This document shows, one piece after another, positions 8,702 through 17,858 of a stretch of DNA of 54,761 nt; the first letter of the stretch is position 1; every line of letters starts with the position of its first letter. Both the position numbers and the translations under genes were made by a program. The notes beneath the pieces were generated by a model that worked only from the letters and a program-made list of their open reading frames with translations, was not told the DNA's origin and did no database searches. This stretch comes from Roseateles aquatilis (GTDB lineage Bacteria; Pseudomonadota; Gammaproteobacteria; Burkholderiales; Burkholderiaceae_C), in contig NZ_NIOF01000023.1 of assembly GCF_002205645.1 (NCBI RefSeq), positions 1 to 54,761 of the forward strand, given 5' to 3'.

Positions 8702-11700
8702 ATGAACATCACCGAACTCTTCATCCGGCGGCCGGTCATGACCGTGCTGCTGAACATCGCGCTGGTCGTCGCGGGCATCGCGGCCTGGAGCCGCATCCCC
8801 GTCGCCGCGCTGCCCAGCTTCAACACGCCGGTCATCAACGTGCAGGCCACGCTGCCGGGCGCCAGCCCCGAGACGATGGCCTCGTCGGTCGCGCTGCCGC
8901 TGGAGAAGCAGTTCTCCACCATCGCCGGCATCACCACGATCTCGTCGACCAACACGCTGGGCAACAGCTCCCTGACGCTGGAGTTCGACCCGTCCCGCGA
9001 CATCGACGCCGCCGCGGTCGACGTGCAGGCCGCGCTGTTCCGCTCGCTGCGTGCGCTGCCAGTGGAGATGACGACGCCGCCGTCGTACCGCAAGGTCAAC
9101 CCGGCCGACGCACCGGTGCTGCTGGTGGCGCTGACCTCGCCGTCGCTCAACCTGTCCGACCTGAACGACTATGCCGAGAACCTGATCACCCCCAGCCTGT
9201 CGACCATCGACGGCGTGGCGCAGGTGTCGATCTTCGGCCAGAAGCGTTTCGCGGTCCGCATCAAGGCGCGCAACGAGCTGCTGCAGCAGCGCAACATCAC
9301 GCTCGACGAGCTGCAGACCGCCGTCAAGGGCGCCAACGCCAACACGCCGGTGGGCACGCTGGACGGCGCGCGGCAGACGTTGACCATTCAGGCCAACAAG
9401 CAACTGCGCGACGCCAACGCCTTCGGCGGCATCGTCGTGGCCACGCGCAATGGCGCGCCGGTGTTCCTGCGCGACGTGGCCGATGTCGAGGACAGCTACG
9501 AGACCGTCAAGTCCTTCTCCAACTTCAACGGCGAGCGCGCCATCGTGCTGGCCGTGCAGCGCCAGCCCGACGCCAACACGGTGAAGGTGGTGGACTCGGT
9601 CAAGGCGATGCTGCCGCGCTTCGCCGCGCAGTTGCCGGCCTCGGTGCAGATGAGCACGCTCAACGACCGCTCGGTGTCGATCCGCGAGTCGCTGCACGAC
9701 GTGTACTTCACCCTCGCGCTCACCGTCGGGCTGGTGGTGATGGTGATCTTCCTGTTCCTGCGCCGCATGGTGGCGACGCTGATCCCGACGCTGTCGCTGC
9801 CGATCTCGCTGATCGGCGCGGTGACGCTGCTGTACGCGCTGGGCTACAGCCTGGACAACATCTCGCTGCTGGGCATCACGCTGGCCGTGGGCCTGGTGGT
9901 GGATGACGCCATCGTGATGCTGGAGAACATCGTGCGCCACGTCGAGGACGGCATGGCGCCGTTCGAGGCGGCCGTGCGCGGCGCGCGGGAGATGGCGTTC
10001 ACCATCCTGTCGATCTCGATCTCGCTGGTGGCGGTGCTGATCCCGATCTTCTTCATGCCGGGCGTGATCGGCCTGCTGTTCCATGAATTCGCGGTGGTCG
10101 TCTCACTGGCCATCCTGGTCTCGGCCGGCGTATCGCTGACGCTGGTGCCGATGCTGTGCAGCCGCTTCCTGAGCAGCCACCACGAGGTCCAGGAGAGCGC
10201 GCTGGGCCGCGTCTTCGAGGCCGGCTTCAATTGGGTGCTGGCCCGGTACACCGGCTCGCTGGACTGGGCGCTGAAGCGGCGCTGGGTCGTCGGCGTGGTG
10301 GCGCTGGCCACCTTCGTCGCCAGCGCGTGGTTGTGGATCGCGATCCCCAAGGGCTTCTTCCCGGAAGAGGACATCGGCCAGATCCAGGCCAGCACCGAAG
10401 CCTCGGAGGACATCTCCTTCGCCGCGATGACCGTGCTGCAGGAGCGCGTGGCCTCGATCATCCAGAACGACCCGACGGTGGCCTCGGTCTCGGCGGCGGT
10501 GGGCGGCGGCGGGGGCGGCGGCAACGTCAACACCGGCCGCCTGTTCATCAACCTGAAGCCGCGCGGCGAGCGCCCGCCGATGCCGCAGGTGCTGGAGCAG
10601 CTGCGCAAGAAGCTGCGCGCGGTGCCCGGCATCGCCGTCTACCTGCGGCCGGTGCAGAACCTGCAGCTCGGCGGGCGGCAATCCAAGAGCCGCTACCAGT
10701 TCACGCTGCAATCGGTCAGCACCGGCGAGCTCAACACCTGGGCCGTCAAGCTGCAGGACAAGCTGCGGACCGACCCGCTGTTCCGCGACGTCACCAGCGA
10801 CTCCCAACTGCGCGGCCTGCAGGCCAACCTGGTGATCGACCGCGAGCGCGCGACGCTGCTCGGCGTGCAGATGCAGGACCTGCGCAACGCGCTGTACAGC
10901 GCCTTCGGCGAGCGGCAGGTGTCCAGCATCTACGCCGAGAGCAACACCTACGAGGTGATCATGGAGGCGACCGACAGCGACCGCCTCAGCGAGGACGCCT
11001 TCGACAAGATCTACCTGCGCGGCAAGAACAACACGATGGTGCCGCTGACGGCCTTCGCCAGCGTGAAGCGCGAGCTGGGTCCCACGGCGGTCAATCACCA
11101 GGGCCAGTTGCAGGCGATCACGCTGAGCTTCAACCTGGCGCCGGACGTGCCGCTGGGCGCGGCGACCGGCAAGCTCGACGGCTACGCCAGGGAGATCGGC
11201 CTGCCGCCGTCCATCATCACCAGCTACGGCGGCGACGCGGCGGTGTTCAAGGACTCGCAGGGCGGGCAGTTGCTGCTGATCGTGCTGGCGGTCGCGGTGA
11301 TCTACGTGCTGTTGGGCGTGCTCTACGAGAGCTACATCCACCCGCTGACCATCTTGGCCGGCCTGCCCTCGGCGGCGGTGGGCGCGCTGCTGACGCTGCA
11401 GCTCGCGGGCATGGAACTGACCGTGATCGCGACCATCGGCATCCTGATGCTGGTGGGCATCGTGAAGAAAAACGCGATCATGATGATCGACTTCGCGCTC
11501 GACGCGCAGCGCAACGGCGGCATGACGCCGGCGGAGGCGATCCGCGAGGCCTGCGTGCTGCGCTTCCGGCCGATCATGATGACGACGATGGCCGCGTTGA
11601 TGGGCGCGCTGCCGATCGCGCTGGGCCTGGGCGCCGGCGCGGAGCTGCGCCAGCCGCTGGGCCTGGCGGTGGTGGGCGGGCTGCTGCTGTCGCAGGCGGT

Positions 11701-11830
11701 GACGCTCTACATCACGCCGGTGATCTACCTGGCGCTGGACCGCTTCAGCGGCAAGGGGCCGGACATGCGGGAAGTGACGCAGACGCGGATGACGGAGCAT
11801 CCCGCCACGGCGCCCGGCCACGCCGATTGA
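8702..11830 (+). CDS. RND efflux pump inner-membrane permease (HAE1 family)
   Basis: A 1042-residue proton-driven multidrug exporter of the AcrB/MdtB/MuxB type. The typical N-terminus FIRRPVMTVLLNIALVVAG is transmembrane helix 1, followed by the first porter domain, a helix block from about residue 340, and TM4 with the proton-relay aspartates in GLVVDDAIVMLENI. The second half repeats the layout, with a Gly run (GGGGGGGN) near residue 600 in the second periplasmic domain. Length is standard. It forms an operon with the adaptor. The drug substrates cannot be told from sequence. Its stop abuts the stop of the convergent tag gene with no bases between. Confidence 0.95.
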   Translation: MNITELFIRRPVMTVLLNIALVVAGIAAWSRIPVAALPSFNTPVINVQATLPGASPETMASSVALPLEKQFSTIAGITTISSTNTLGNSSLTLEFDPSRDIDAAAVDVQAALFRSLRALPVEMTTPPSYRKVNPADAPVLLVALTSPSLNLSDLNDYAENLITPSLSTIDGVAQVSIFGQKRFAVRIKARNELLQQRNITLDELQTAVKGANANTPVGTLDGARQTLTIQANKQLRDANAFGGIVVATRNGAPVFLRDVADVEDSYETVKSFSNFNGERAIVLAVQRQPDANTVKVVDSVKAMLPRFAAQLPASVQMSTLNDRSVSIRESLHDVYFTLALTVGLVVMVIFLFLRRMVATLIPTLSLPISLIGAVTLLYALGYSLDNISLLGITLAVGLVVDDAIVMLENIVRHVEDGMAPFEAAVRGAREMAFTILSISISLVAVLIPIFFMPGVIGLLFHEFAVVVSLAILVSAGVSLTLVPMLCSRFLSSHHEVQESALGRVFEAGFNWVLARYTGSLDWALKRRWVVGVVALATFVASAWLWIAIPKGFFPEEDIGQIQASTEASEDISFAAMTVLQERVASIIQNDPTVASVSAAVGGGGGGGNVNTGRLFINLKPRGERPPMPQVLEQLRKKLRAVPGIAVYLRPVQNLQLGGRQSKSRYQFTLQSVSTGELNTWAVKLQDKLRTDPLFRDVTSDSQLRGLQANLVIDRERATLLGVQMQDLRNALYSAFGERQVSSIYAESNTYEVIMEATDSDRLSEDAFDKIYLRGKNNTMVPLTAFASVKRELGPTAVNHQGQLQAITLSFNLAPDVPLGAATGKLDGYAREIGLPPSIITSYGGDAAVFKDSQGGQLLLIVLAVAVIYVLLGVLYESYIHPLTILAGLPSAAVGALLTLQLAGMELTVIATIGILMLVGIVKKNAIMMIDFALDAQRNGGMTPAEAIREACVLRFRPIMMTTMAALMGALPIALGLGAGAELRQPLGLAVVGGLLLSQAVTLYITPVIYLALDRFSGKGPDMREVTQTRMTEHPATAPGHAD

Positions 11831-12442
11831 TCAGCGCGGCGGCTTGAACTTCTTGCGCTCGCGCGCCACCGCGTCCCGGCCGATGCAGCCCGGTGCATGG
11901 TCGTTGACCAGGCCCATCGCCTGCATGAACGCGTAGACCGTCGTCGGGCCGACGAATTTCCAGCCGCGCTTCTTCAGTTCCTTGGAGAGCCGGATCGACC
12001 CTTCGGACGTGCCGCGCACCTGATCGGGCGGGAGGCCGGGCTCCTCAAAGCGCCAGAAGAAGGCGGCCAACGAGCCGGCCTCGGCCTGCAGTTCCAGCGC
12101 GCGGGCGGCGTTGTGAATCGCCGCCTCGATCTTGCCGCGATGGCGGACGATGCCGGCATCGCCGAGCAGCCGCTCGACGTCGGCCTCGCCGAACTTCGCC
12201 ACCCTGGCGATCTCGAAGTTCTCGAATCCTTTGCGGAACGCCTCGCGCTTGGCCAGGATGGTCCGCCACGACAGGCCCGACTGGAAACCCTCCAGACAGA
12301 GTTTCTCGAACAGCCGGCGATCCTCATGGACGGGGTAGCCCCACTCGCGATCGTGGTAATCGCGGTAGGTGTCGAAGCCCGGTGTCTCGCACCACTGGCA
12401 ACGCCATCGACCATCCGCGCCTTGCACCAGTCGTTCGGCCAT
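11831..12442 (-). CDS. tag: DNA-3-methyladenine glycosylase I
   Basis: A 203-residue base-excision repair enzyme that removes 3-methyladenine from alkylated DNA. Recognisable features are the N-terminal RCQWC...YHDREWG zinc-snap and aromatic pocket region, LCLEGFQSGLSW with the active-site glutamate, and the C-terminal NDHAPGC that supplies the remaining zinc ligands. The start at 12442 has GGAGAG just upstream; a much longer frame to 12964 is antisense to the next gene and lacks homology. Its 3' end abuts that of the convergent RND gene, so read-through between them is possible. Confidence 0.95.
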   Translation of the reverse strand: MAERLVQGADGRWRCQWCETPGFDTYRDYHDREWGYPVHEDRRLFEKLCLEGFQSGLSWRTILAKREAFRKGFENFEIARVAKFGEADVERLLGDAGIVRHRGKIEAAIHNAARALELQAEAGSLAAFFWRFEEPGLPPDQVRGTSEGSIRLSKELKKRGWKFVGPTTVYAFMQAMGLVNDHAPGCIGRDAVARERKKFKPPR

Positions 12443-12516
12443 CGTCTCTCCGTCAGTTCGTTTGTGAATCGCGCGATTCTGACTCCCCAAGACGCGCCAG
12501 AACCTCGGCGACGCCA

Positions 12517-12529
12517 TGGGAATTTCCCA
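12517..12529. promoter_or_regulatory. Palindrome just before the 894-residue orphan gene
   Basis: TGGGAATTTCCCA is a perfect palindrome with one central base, ending 11 bp before the chosen start of the downstream gene and 75 bp upstream of the tag start on the other strand. There is no clear Shine-Dalgarno sequence there, so it could act as an operator or affect translation. It does not match hrp box or PIP box consensus. Confidence 0.3.
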
Positions 12530-12540
12530 CTGACGCGCCC

Positions 12541-15225
12541 ATGCACCCCATCCGCGATAGCTACTCCCCCGCCTTCTTGGACGAGCACGCGCACACCGGC
12601 CGGCCCGCGACCACCTCGAGTGCGGTGCCGGATCATCCCGTCGCATACAGCCCGGCACGCCATGGCACCGTCGCCGAGTTCGTGCGGCACCGAGACCATG
12701 CACGCTTTCAGGCCGAAGTCCGTCGTGACATCGATGCCCTGGTCGAGTTCGCGGGCGACATGGTCGACACGGTGATCCACCTCGAATCGTGGCGTCAAAA
12801 GTTCTTCGATCTCGACGCCCATGGCCGCCATCTGGCCTACGGCGCTGAAGACGCGCGACTGATGTACGGGCAAGGCGCGCCGTGCCTGTCCCGGTTGGCC
12901 TCGCTGATCCGGGAGACGGGGCTGAGCGTCGAGAGCCGGCGCACGGAGCTGCGACAACTGGCACCGCAACTGACGGTGTGCGCGCCCGGCGCGATCGAGG
13001 CCCTGCAATGCTGTCTCGGCCGCCTCGATCCAGCCCGGAACTGTTTGCCCGGCAAGTGGCGAAGCGTCGTCGAACAGATCATCGAGCAGGCCGCCGTCGA
13101 TACGGTCGAGATCACATATGGGCACGAGTTCGTCGAGGCTCGCCTGGCACAGCGTCACTACGTCGCCGGGCTGAAGCACAAGCTCTATCAGGCGCTGGAA
13201 CTGCCCTGGCCCTTGCCCGAAGACCGGTTCATTCACAAACATCATGCCGACGCACTCGTCCAGCGATGCGCCGCCGCGTTGCGGCCGATGATCGCGCCCG
13301 GCGCCGTGGCCCGCGTCCTGGCCGAGGAGTACCTGCAGCGTTTCTCCGATGCGCTGCGCGACAAGGTGCGTGTGCACGGGCCGATCACGAGTCTGACCGT
13401 TGACCAGGTCATGGACTGCCTCGTTCCGCTGGAGACCGAATTCGGCCCCGCGCCACCGCGCCATGCCCTGATCAGGGAACGGAGCGAGGACGGCGGCGGC
13501 GAGTGCCTCACCGACGCTAGCTTGGTCGCCGTGCACTTGCTCGACCTGATGCGATCGGCGGGCACCCTCGACCCACGTTGTCGTCCCGAAACGGTCGCCG
13601 GTTGGTCATGGGTCCCGATCGCCGGTGGCCCGACGATGCGCTGCCGGCTCCAGTCGCTCGACGGACTGTTCTGGATGGAGGAGAGCGGCCATCGACGTCC
13701 CGTCGATGCCGCCGATCTCGCGCGGGTGGATGCCTCCGCCCTGCGCGAGCCGTTGGTCGAGACCGCCATCGCGAACAGTTCCCTCGCCATGGTGACCACC
13801 CTGGCGAAGCCCGAGTGGCTGCTGAGCGGCAACATCGGCGATCGACTGATCGCGCGTCTGGGCATGGCCCGGGTCGGCGCCCTGATCGCGCGTCGGCAGA
13901 GCGGGGATCCATGGCATGACGCCGTGCTCGACTGGTGGGTATCGGCCCAGGCGGCGCGTGACCCGATGCGCCCGCCGGACGGACAGCTCCTGTGGACGGA
14001 CGAGCGCGGCCGCCGCTCCATCGCGCCCGCTCAGATCCGGGACCTTCTGGACCAGCGCTCATCCGGAGCGCTGTCGACGTCGGCCTTGCAGACCGGATTG
14101 AGTGACTTGCTGACCACGGCTCTGATGGCACGCCAGGCGCCTGCCGGCCCTGCGTCCGCCGTCGGCGACATGCGGACCGGGCGCACGATGTCCGTCGTCC
14201 AGCCGCTGAGGCTCTGGTGGAGCGCTGTGGGGGAGGGTCTACGCGCCCGCCCGCCGTCGCTGACGCCCGAAGAACTGGTGAGCGTGCTGACGACGACGAG
14301 CAGCCCGGCGCTTGTGCCGCTCGTCCACTGCCTGACCCTGGCCGACGGCGACATCGTGCATGTCTTCCTGGAAGGCCTGGCGGAGCTGCAACGTGATCGC
14401 CTCCTCCCGTCCTCACAGTTGATCGAACGACTCAAGAGCCCGGAGCTTGCGCCTGATGGGTTGACCGCACTGCTGGCCGGCTTCGGCTTGCCTCGCCTGG
14501 AGATGTGGCAGCGGTTCATTGTGAAGGCGGTCGTGCAGGGCCACCTGCCGCGCGAGACAGTCCGCGACATGATCCTCGGGTCGGAGCCAGCGCTTGCGAT
14601 CGCGCTGCTGGACAACACGCTCGGCTCCGGCGCCATTCGCGACCTTCGGGGCTACTTTTCCACGCTGGAGGAGGCGACGGCCCGCGGCGTGCTGCTGCCA
14701 GCGGAGCTGCAATCGGTGCTGAGCAGCCCGTGGAGCCTCGCCCGCGCGCGACCGCCCGCGGGCGAGCGCGAGTTGAGGTGCTGGAAGACGTTGACCTCAT
14801 TCTGGTTCGGCAAGACCGTGGATCTTTGCGTGAACCACCGCGTCTCGGTCGCCGACGCCGCCGCGGCCCTCAGGCGCCCTGTGGCCGCTGGTCAGCAGCA
14901 GCTGGATTTCCTGCGAGAACCGTGGGGACGCCATCTGATCAAAGCCGGGTTGCGCGCCGTGTGTCCAACGGAGCGCATAAGGATCGTCCCGGATCCTCCT
15001 GAACCGGCGATCGCCTTGTTGCGCCGCCAACTGCTCGGCAGCGTGATCGGCATGGACGGCCTGACGCCCTGCCGGCTGATCCGCGGCCTGCGCGATATGG
15101 GAAGGACCGATCTCGTGATCGATCACCGAGACGAGCTCCGCGAGGTGATGCAGGTGCTGGACTTCACGCGGGAAGACATCGCCGCCGCGCTGGGCCCCGA
15201 CATCTCGACATGCACGGTGCTTTGA
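12541..15225 (+). CDS. Unknown 894-residue protein ending in a CaaX-like motif, candidate injected effector
   Basis: I do not recognise a family. The first ~50 residues are rich in Ser, Thr, Pro, His and Ala (for example GRPATTSSAVPDHPVAYSPA), like type III secretion signals, and no Sec signal or membrane helix is seen. The body is mostly helical. Between about residues 555 and 730 a ~45-residue unit repeats loosely, with an aromatic-rich helix followed by a 'LxPxxLxxxLxS' helix (SLTPEELVSVLTTT, LLPSSQLIERLKS, HLPRETVRDMILGS, LLPAELQSVLSS). The last residues are DISTCTVL: Cys, two small/aliphatic residues and Leu match the eukaryotic CaaX prenylation signal favouring geranylgeranylation. Start 12541 is preferred because the longer frame from 12382 overlaps tag and its control region. 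It stands alone; no secretion genes are in the window. Coding is certain, the effector role is inference. Confidence 0.8.
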   Translation: MHPIRDSYSPAFLDEHAHTGRPATTSSAVPDHPVAYSPARHGTVAEFVRHRDHARFQAEVRRDIDALVEFAGDMVDTVIHLESWRQKFFDLDAHGRHLAYGAEDARLMYGQGAPCLSRLASLIRETGLSVESRRTELRQLAPQLTVCAPGAIEALQCCLGRLDPARNCLPGKWRSVVEQIIEQAAVDTVEITYGHEFVEARLAQRHYVAGLKHKLYQALELPWPLPEDRFIHKHHADALVQRCAAALRPMIAPGAVARVLAEEYLQRFSDALRDKVRVHGPITSLTVDQVMDCLVPLETEFGPAPPRHALIRERSEDGGGECLTDASLVAVHLLDLMRSAGTLDPRCRPETVAGWSWVPIAGGPTMRCRLQSLDGLFWMEESGHRRPVDAADLARVDASALREPLVETAIANSSLAMVTTLAKPEWLLSGNIGDRLIARLGMARVGALIARRQSGDPWHDAVLDWWVSAQAARDPMRPPDGQLLWTDERGRRSIAPAQIRDLLDQRSSGALSTSALQTGLSDLLTTALMARQAPAGPASAVGDMRTGRTMSVVQPLRLWWSAVGEGLRARPPSLTPEELVSVLTTTSSPALVPLVHCLTLADGDIVHVFLEGLAELQRDRLLPSSQLIERLKSPELAPDGLTALLAGFGLPRLEMWQRFIVKAVVQGHLPRETVRDMILGSEPALAIALLDNTLGSGAIRDLRGYFSTLEEATARGVLLPAELQSVLSSPWSLARARPPAGERELRCWKTLTSFWFGKTVDLCVNHRVSVADAAAALRRPVAAGQQQLDFLREPWGRHLIKAGLRAVCPTERIRIVPDPPEPAIALLRRQLLGSVIGMDGLTPCRLIRGLRDMGRTDLVIDHRDELREVMQVLDFTREDIAAALGPDISTCTVL

Positions 15226-15251
15226 TCGCCGCCCCGTTCGAAGTGCCTTTC

Positions 15252-15728
15252 CTAACCCTCGCTCCGATGGAATACCGCAAGCGAACCCGGCCACGTATGG
15301 ACGCGCGCCTCGATCAGATCGAGCACGTGCACGAAGGCGTTGCCCGCGCCGTAGTACGGGTCGGGGACCTCGTCCACGCCCAGCCCGGTCATGCCGGCCA
15401 GGAACAGCCCCAGCCGGGCCGGCGACACCGCCGGGCGCATCGCCCGCAGTCCGCGCAACGTGTCGCGGTCCATCGCCAGGATCAGGTCGTGTTTGTCGAA
15501 GTCCTCGGTCCGCACCTTGCGCGAGCGCCAGCGACGGTCCATGCCGTAGCCGCGCTGCTCCAGTACCGCCAGCGCGCGCTTGTCGACCGGATGCGCGCGC
15601 GAGGACGCGAACACACCGGCCGAGTTCACCTCGGCCAGGCCCAGTTCCGCGGCGCGCAACCGCAGCACCGCCTCGGCCATCGGCGAGCGGCACAGGTTGG
15701 CCGCGCAGACAAGCAGCAGTCGGGTCAC
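15252..15728 (-). CDS. Low molecular weight protein-tyrosine phosphatase
   Basis: A 158-residue cytosolic phosphatase. The P-loop CAANLCRSP (Cys8, Arg14, Ser15) and the general-acid motif DPYYGAG near residue 125 are both intact, as is the typical overall length. It begins with GTG at 15728, with GGGAG about 12 bases upstream, and lies 28 bp after rpe on the same strand, so the two are probably co-transcribed. Such enzymes act on tyrosine kinases of polysaccharide export or on arginine phosphate; the substrate here cannot be told. It ends 26 bp from the convergent orphan gene. Confidence 0.93.
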   Translation of the reverse strand: MTRLLLVCAANLCRSPMAEAVLRLRAAELGLAEVNSAGVFASSRAHPVDKRALAVLEQRGYGMDRRWRSRKVRTEDFDKHDLILAMDRDTLRGLRAMRPAVSPARLGLFLAGMTGLGVDEVPDPYYGAGNAFVHVLDLIEARVHTWPGSLAVFHRSEG

Positions 15729-15756
15729 CGGATCAACGCTCCCTCGTCGGTCCGGC

Positions 15757-16443
15757 TCAACGCGCCAGCTCGGCGCGCATCGCGTCGATGACGCTCTTGT
15801 AGTCGGGCTTGCCGAAGATCGCTGAGCCCGCCACGAAGGTGTCGGCGCCCGCGTCGGCGATCTCGCGGATGTTGTCCACCTTGACGCCGCCGTCGATCTC
15901 CAGGCGGATGTCGCGGCCGCTGGCCAGGATCATCGCCCGGGCCTGCTGCAGCTTCTTCAGCGCGCTGGGGATGAAGCTCTGGCCGCCGAAGCCGGGATTG
16001 ACGCTCATGATCAGGATCAGGTCGACCTTGTCGATGACCCACTCCAGCACATCCAGCGGCGTGGCGGGGTTGAAGACCAGGCCGGCCTTCGCGCCCTCGC
16101 CCTTGATCAGCTGGATCGTGCGGTCGACATGCTGGCTGGCGTCGGGGTGGAAGCTGACCAGGTCCGCGCCGGCGCGGCAGAAGGCCTGGGCCAGGCTGTC
16201 CACGGGCTGCACCATCAGGTGGACGTCGATCGGCGCGGGCGTGCCATCAGGCTTGATGGCGTGTTTCTTCAGCGCCTCGCAGACCATCGGGCCGAAGGTC
16301 AGGTTGGGGACGTAGTGGTTGTCCATCACGTCGAAGTGGATCCAGTCCGCGCCGGCCGCCAGCACGTTGCGGACTTCCTCGCCGAGGTTGGCGAAATCGG
16401 CGGACAGGATGCTGGGGGCGATGCGGTGAATGGGCGGGTTCAT
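15757..16443 (-). CDS. rpe: Ribulose-phosphate 3-epimerase
   Basis: A 228-residue TIM-barrel enzyme that interconverts ribulose 5-phosphate and xylulose 5-phosphate in the pentose phosphate and Calvin pathways. Family motifs are clear: [16 protein letters not shown], the metal/active-site [35 protein letters not shown] and LEIDGGV. The start at 16443 gives the normal N-terminus; a longer frame to 17451 has no homology and is antisense noise. Unlike many relatives in this order it is not next to a gph phosphoglycolate phosphatase gene here, but is followed by a tyrosine phosphatase gene. Confidence 0.97.
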   Translation of the reverse strand: MNPPIHRIAPSILSADFANLGEEVRNVLAAGADWIHFDVMDNHYVPNLTFGPMVCEALKKHAIKPDGTPAPIDVHLMVQPVDSLAQAFCRAGADLVSFHPDASQHVDRTIQLIKGEGAKAGLVFNPATPLDVLEWVIDKVDLILIMSVNPGFGGQSFIPSALKKLQQARAMILASGRDIRLEIDGGVKVDNIREIADAGADTFVAGSAIFGKPDYKSVIDAMRAELAR

Positions 16444-16520
16444 GGCGAGGCGGGCCGGCACGGCCGCGGGCGGGGAAAAACGACGATTGTAGGAAGACCG
16501 CCGCGACCGGCGCGCCCTCC

Positions 16521-17399
16521 TCAGCGATAGCGTTCCACCAGGCGTGCGATCTCGCCGGATGCGGTGAGCTGACGCAGTCGCTCGGTCACGCGATCGGCCG
16601 CGGCGTCGGGCAACTGGCGGGAGACGACGGCGTACTGGACGTCTTCCTCGAAGGCCAGCGAGCCGATGCGGATCTGCTGTTCCAGGCCCGAGGCGCGCAG
16701 CGCATGGCGCAGGTTGATGTCCTGGCCGTAGACCGCGCCGGCACGCCCCCGCATCAGCATCTGCAGCGCGTCGCGGTCGCTGCGGGCGGTCTCCTGGAAC
16801 GCGACATCGGCCTGCTGCAGCGTCGTCGACAGCTTGGTGCCCTGCGCCAGCAGCAACGGATCGCGGCGGGCGAACGCGCGCAGCTCGTCCCAGTTGCGCG
16901 GATTGCGCGCGTCGCTGGTCCGCATCGCCAGCACGTGGCGGACGCGGTACAGCGGCACCGGCAGGAAGCGCATCAGCGCGCGGCGATGCTCGGACGCGAG
17001 CAGGCAGAAAAAGACGTCGATGTCGCCGTTGCCCAGCATCAGCTCGAGACGGCGCAGCGGCACCTGCTGATCGAGCCCGTCCAGGCGCAGGTCCGGGTCG
17101 ACGCGCAGCACGGCGGCGGCGATCTCGGCGCACAGGCCGGGACGCTGCGGATCGCCGGAGCCGTACTTGGCGGGCGACCCCGCCTGAGCGGCGGTGCGCA
17201 ACGCCAGCGACGCGGAGGCACCCACGGGCGAAGACCCGGAAGCCGCGGTCCCGGGCGAGGCCGGCGACGGGGGCGACACGGGACCGGGCGTCGCCGCCAG
17301 CAGCGCAAGCCAGGGCATGGCCAAGCCAGCCAGCGCGCAACCTTGCGCGAGGACCCGCCTGCGGTCCGACGCCGCGTGGTCTCCGTCCCTTGTCTCCAT
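16521..17399 (-). CDS. Periplasmic solute-binding protein, family 3 (amino-acid type)
   Basis: A 292-residue exported protein. An N-terminal Arg-rich segment (DRRRVLAQG) followed by a hydrophobic stretch suggests a Sec or Tat signal, then a Pro/Ser-rich linker, then a SBP_bac_3-like fold: [40 protein letters not shown], and a C-terminal [20 protein letters not shown]. No ABC permease or ATPase is next to it, so it may be an orphan sensor-like or transport component. The start at 17399 places the signal at the N-terminus; the longer frame to 17855 overlaps apaG on the opposite strand. Ligand unknown. Confidence 0.75.
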   Translation of the reverse strand: METRDGDHAASDRRRVLAQGCALAGLAMPWLALLAATPGPVSPPSPASPGTAASGSSPVGASASLALRTAAQAGSPAKYGSGDPQRPGLCAEIAAAVLRVDPDLRLDGLDQQVPLRRLELMLGNGDIDVFFCLLASEHRRALMRFLPVPLYRVRHVLAMRTSDARNPRNWDELRAFARRDPLLLAQGTKLSTTLQQADVAFQETARSDRDALQMLMRGRAGAVYGQDINLRHALRASGLEQQIRIGSLAFEEDVQYAVVSRQLPDAAADRVTERLRQLTASGEIARLVERYR

Positions 17400-17470
17400 G
17401 CCATAGCCGCGCCCTCGGGCGCGCCGGGTTGGTCTTGTGTGAAGCCAGCATAGCCCACCCGCCACTTCCC

Positions 17471-17476
17471 TAGAAT
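17471..17476 (+). promoter_or_regulatory. Possible -10 box giving a leaderless apaG transcript
   Basis: TAGAAT ends 7 bases before the apaG start codon, the same spacing and near-identical context (CCTAGAATCCG) as the psuK promoter. No good -35 hexamer is seen at the right distance, and there is no Shine-Dalgarno sequence before apaG. Confidence 0.4.
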
Positions 17477-17483
17477 CCGGGAA

Positions 17484-17858
17484 ATGGCACATCCGCATTT
17501 CCATTGCAGCGTCGCGGTCGAGCCGCTCGCAGAGCAGACCTTCCCCGAGCGCGGCGAATACGCGTTCACCTACACCCTCACCATCGAGAACCGCGGCGAC
17601 ATCACCGCCCAGTTGGTCGGCCGCCACTGGACCATCGTCGACGCGAACGGCGCCGAGCAGGAAGTCCATGGCCTGGCCGTCGTCGGCCATCAGCCGCTGC
17701 TGCAGCCGGGCGAGAAATTCCAGTACAGCTCCTGGGCGCAGATCGCAACCAAGCAGGGCACGATGAGCGGCCGTTTCCTTTGCGTCACCGACAAGGCCGA
17801 CGTCTTCTACGCCGACGTGCCCGAGTTCCTGCTCGCCGACGTCGGCAGCCTGCATTGA
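17484..17858 (+). CDS. apaG: ApaG domain protein
   Basis: A 124-residue single-domain ApaG protein with an FN3-like beta fold. Typical blocks are YAFTYTLTIENRGD, AQLVGRHWTIVDANG, VVGHQPLLQPGEKFQYSSWA and GTMSGRFLCV. In enterobacteria ApaG has been linked to cobalt resistance and magnesium efflux and sits beside apaH; its biochemical role is still unsettled, with pyrophosphate binding reported. Here the neighbour is a large membrane protein whose start codon overlaps this stop (TGATG), so the two are translationally coupled. Confidence 0.96.
   Translation: MAHPHFHCSVAVEPLAEQTFPERGEYAFTYTLTIENRGDITAQLVGRHWTIVDANGAEQEVHGLAVVGHQPLLQPGEKFQYSSWAQIATKQGTMSGRFLCVTDKADVFYADVPEFLLADVGSLH

Noticed and set aside
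10103..11821. Long minus-strand frame within the RND pump gene
   Set aside because: Antisense shadow of a conserved permease; no start signal and no family resemblance.
12382..12540. N-terminal extension of the orphan effector-like gene
   Set aside because: It would overlap the tag gene's start and control region and encodes a Arg/Ser-rich segment with no coding character; ATG 12541 is preferred.
12430..12540. hrp box (GGAACC-N15/16-CCACNNA) or PIP/hrpII box (TTCG-N16-TTCG) before the orphan gene
   Set aside because: TTCG pairs are 19 bp apart and the GAACC/CCAC pair 22 bp apart, so neither consensus spacing is met.
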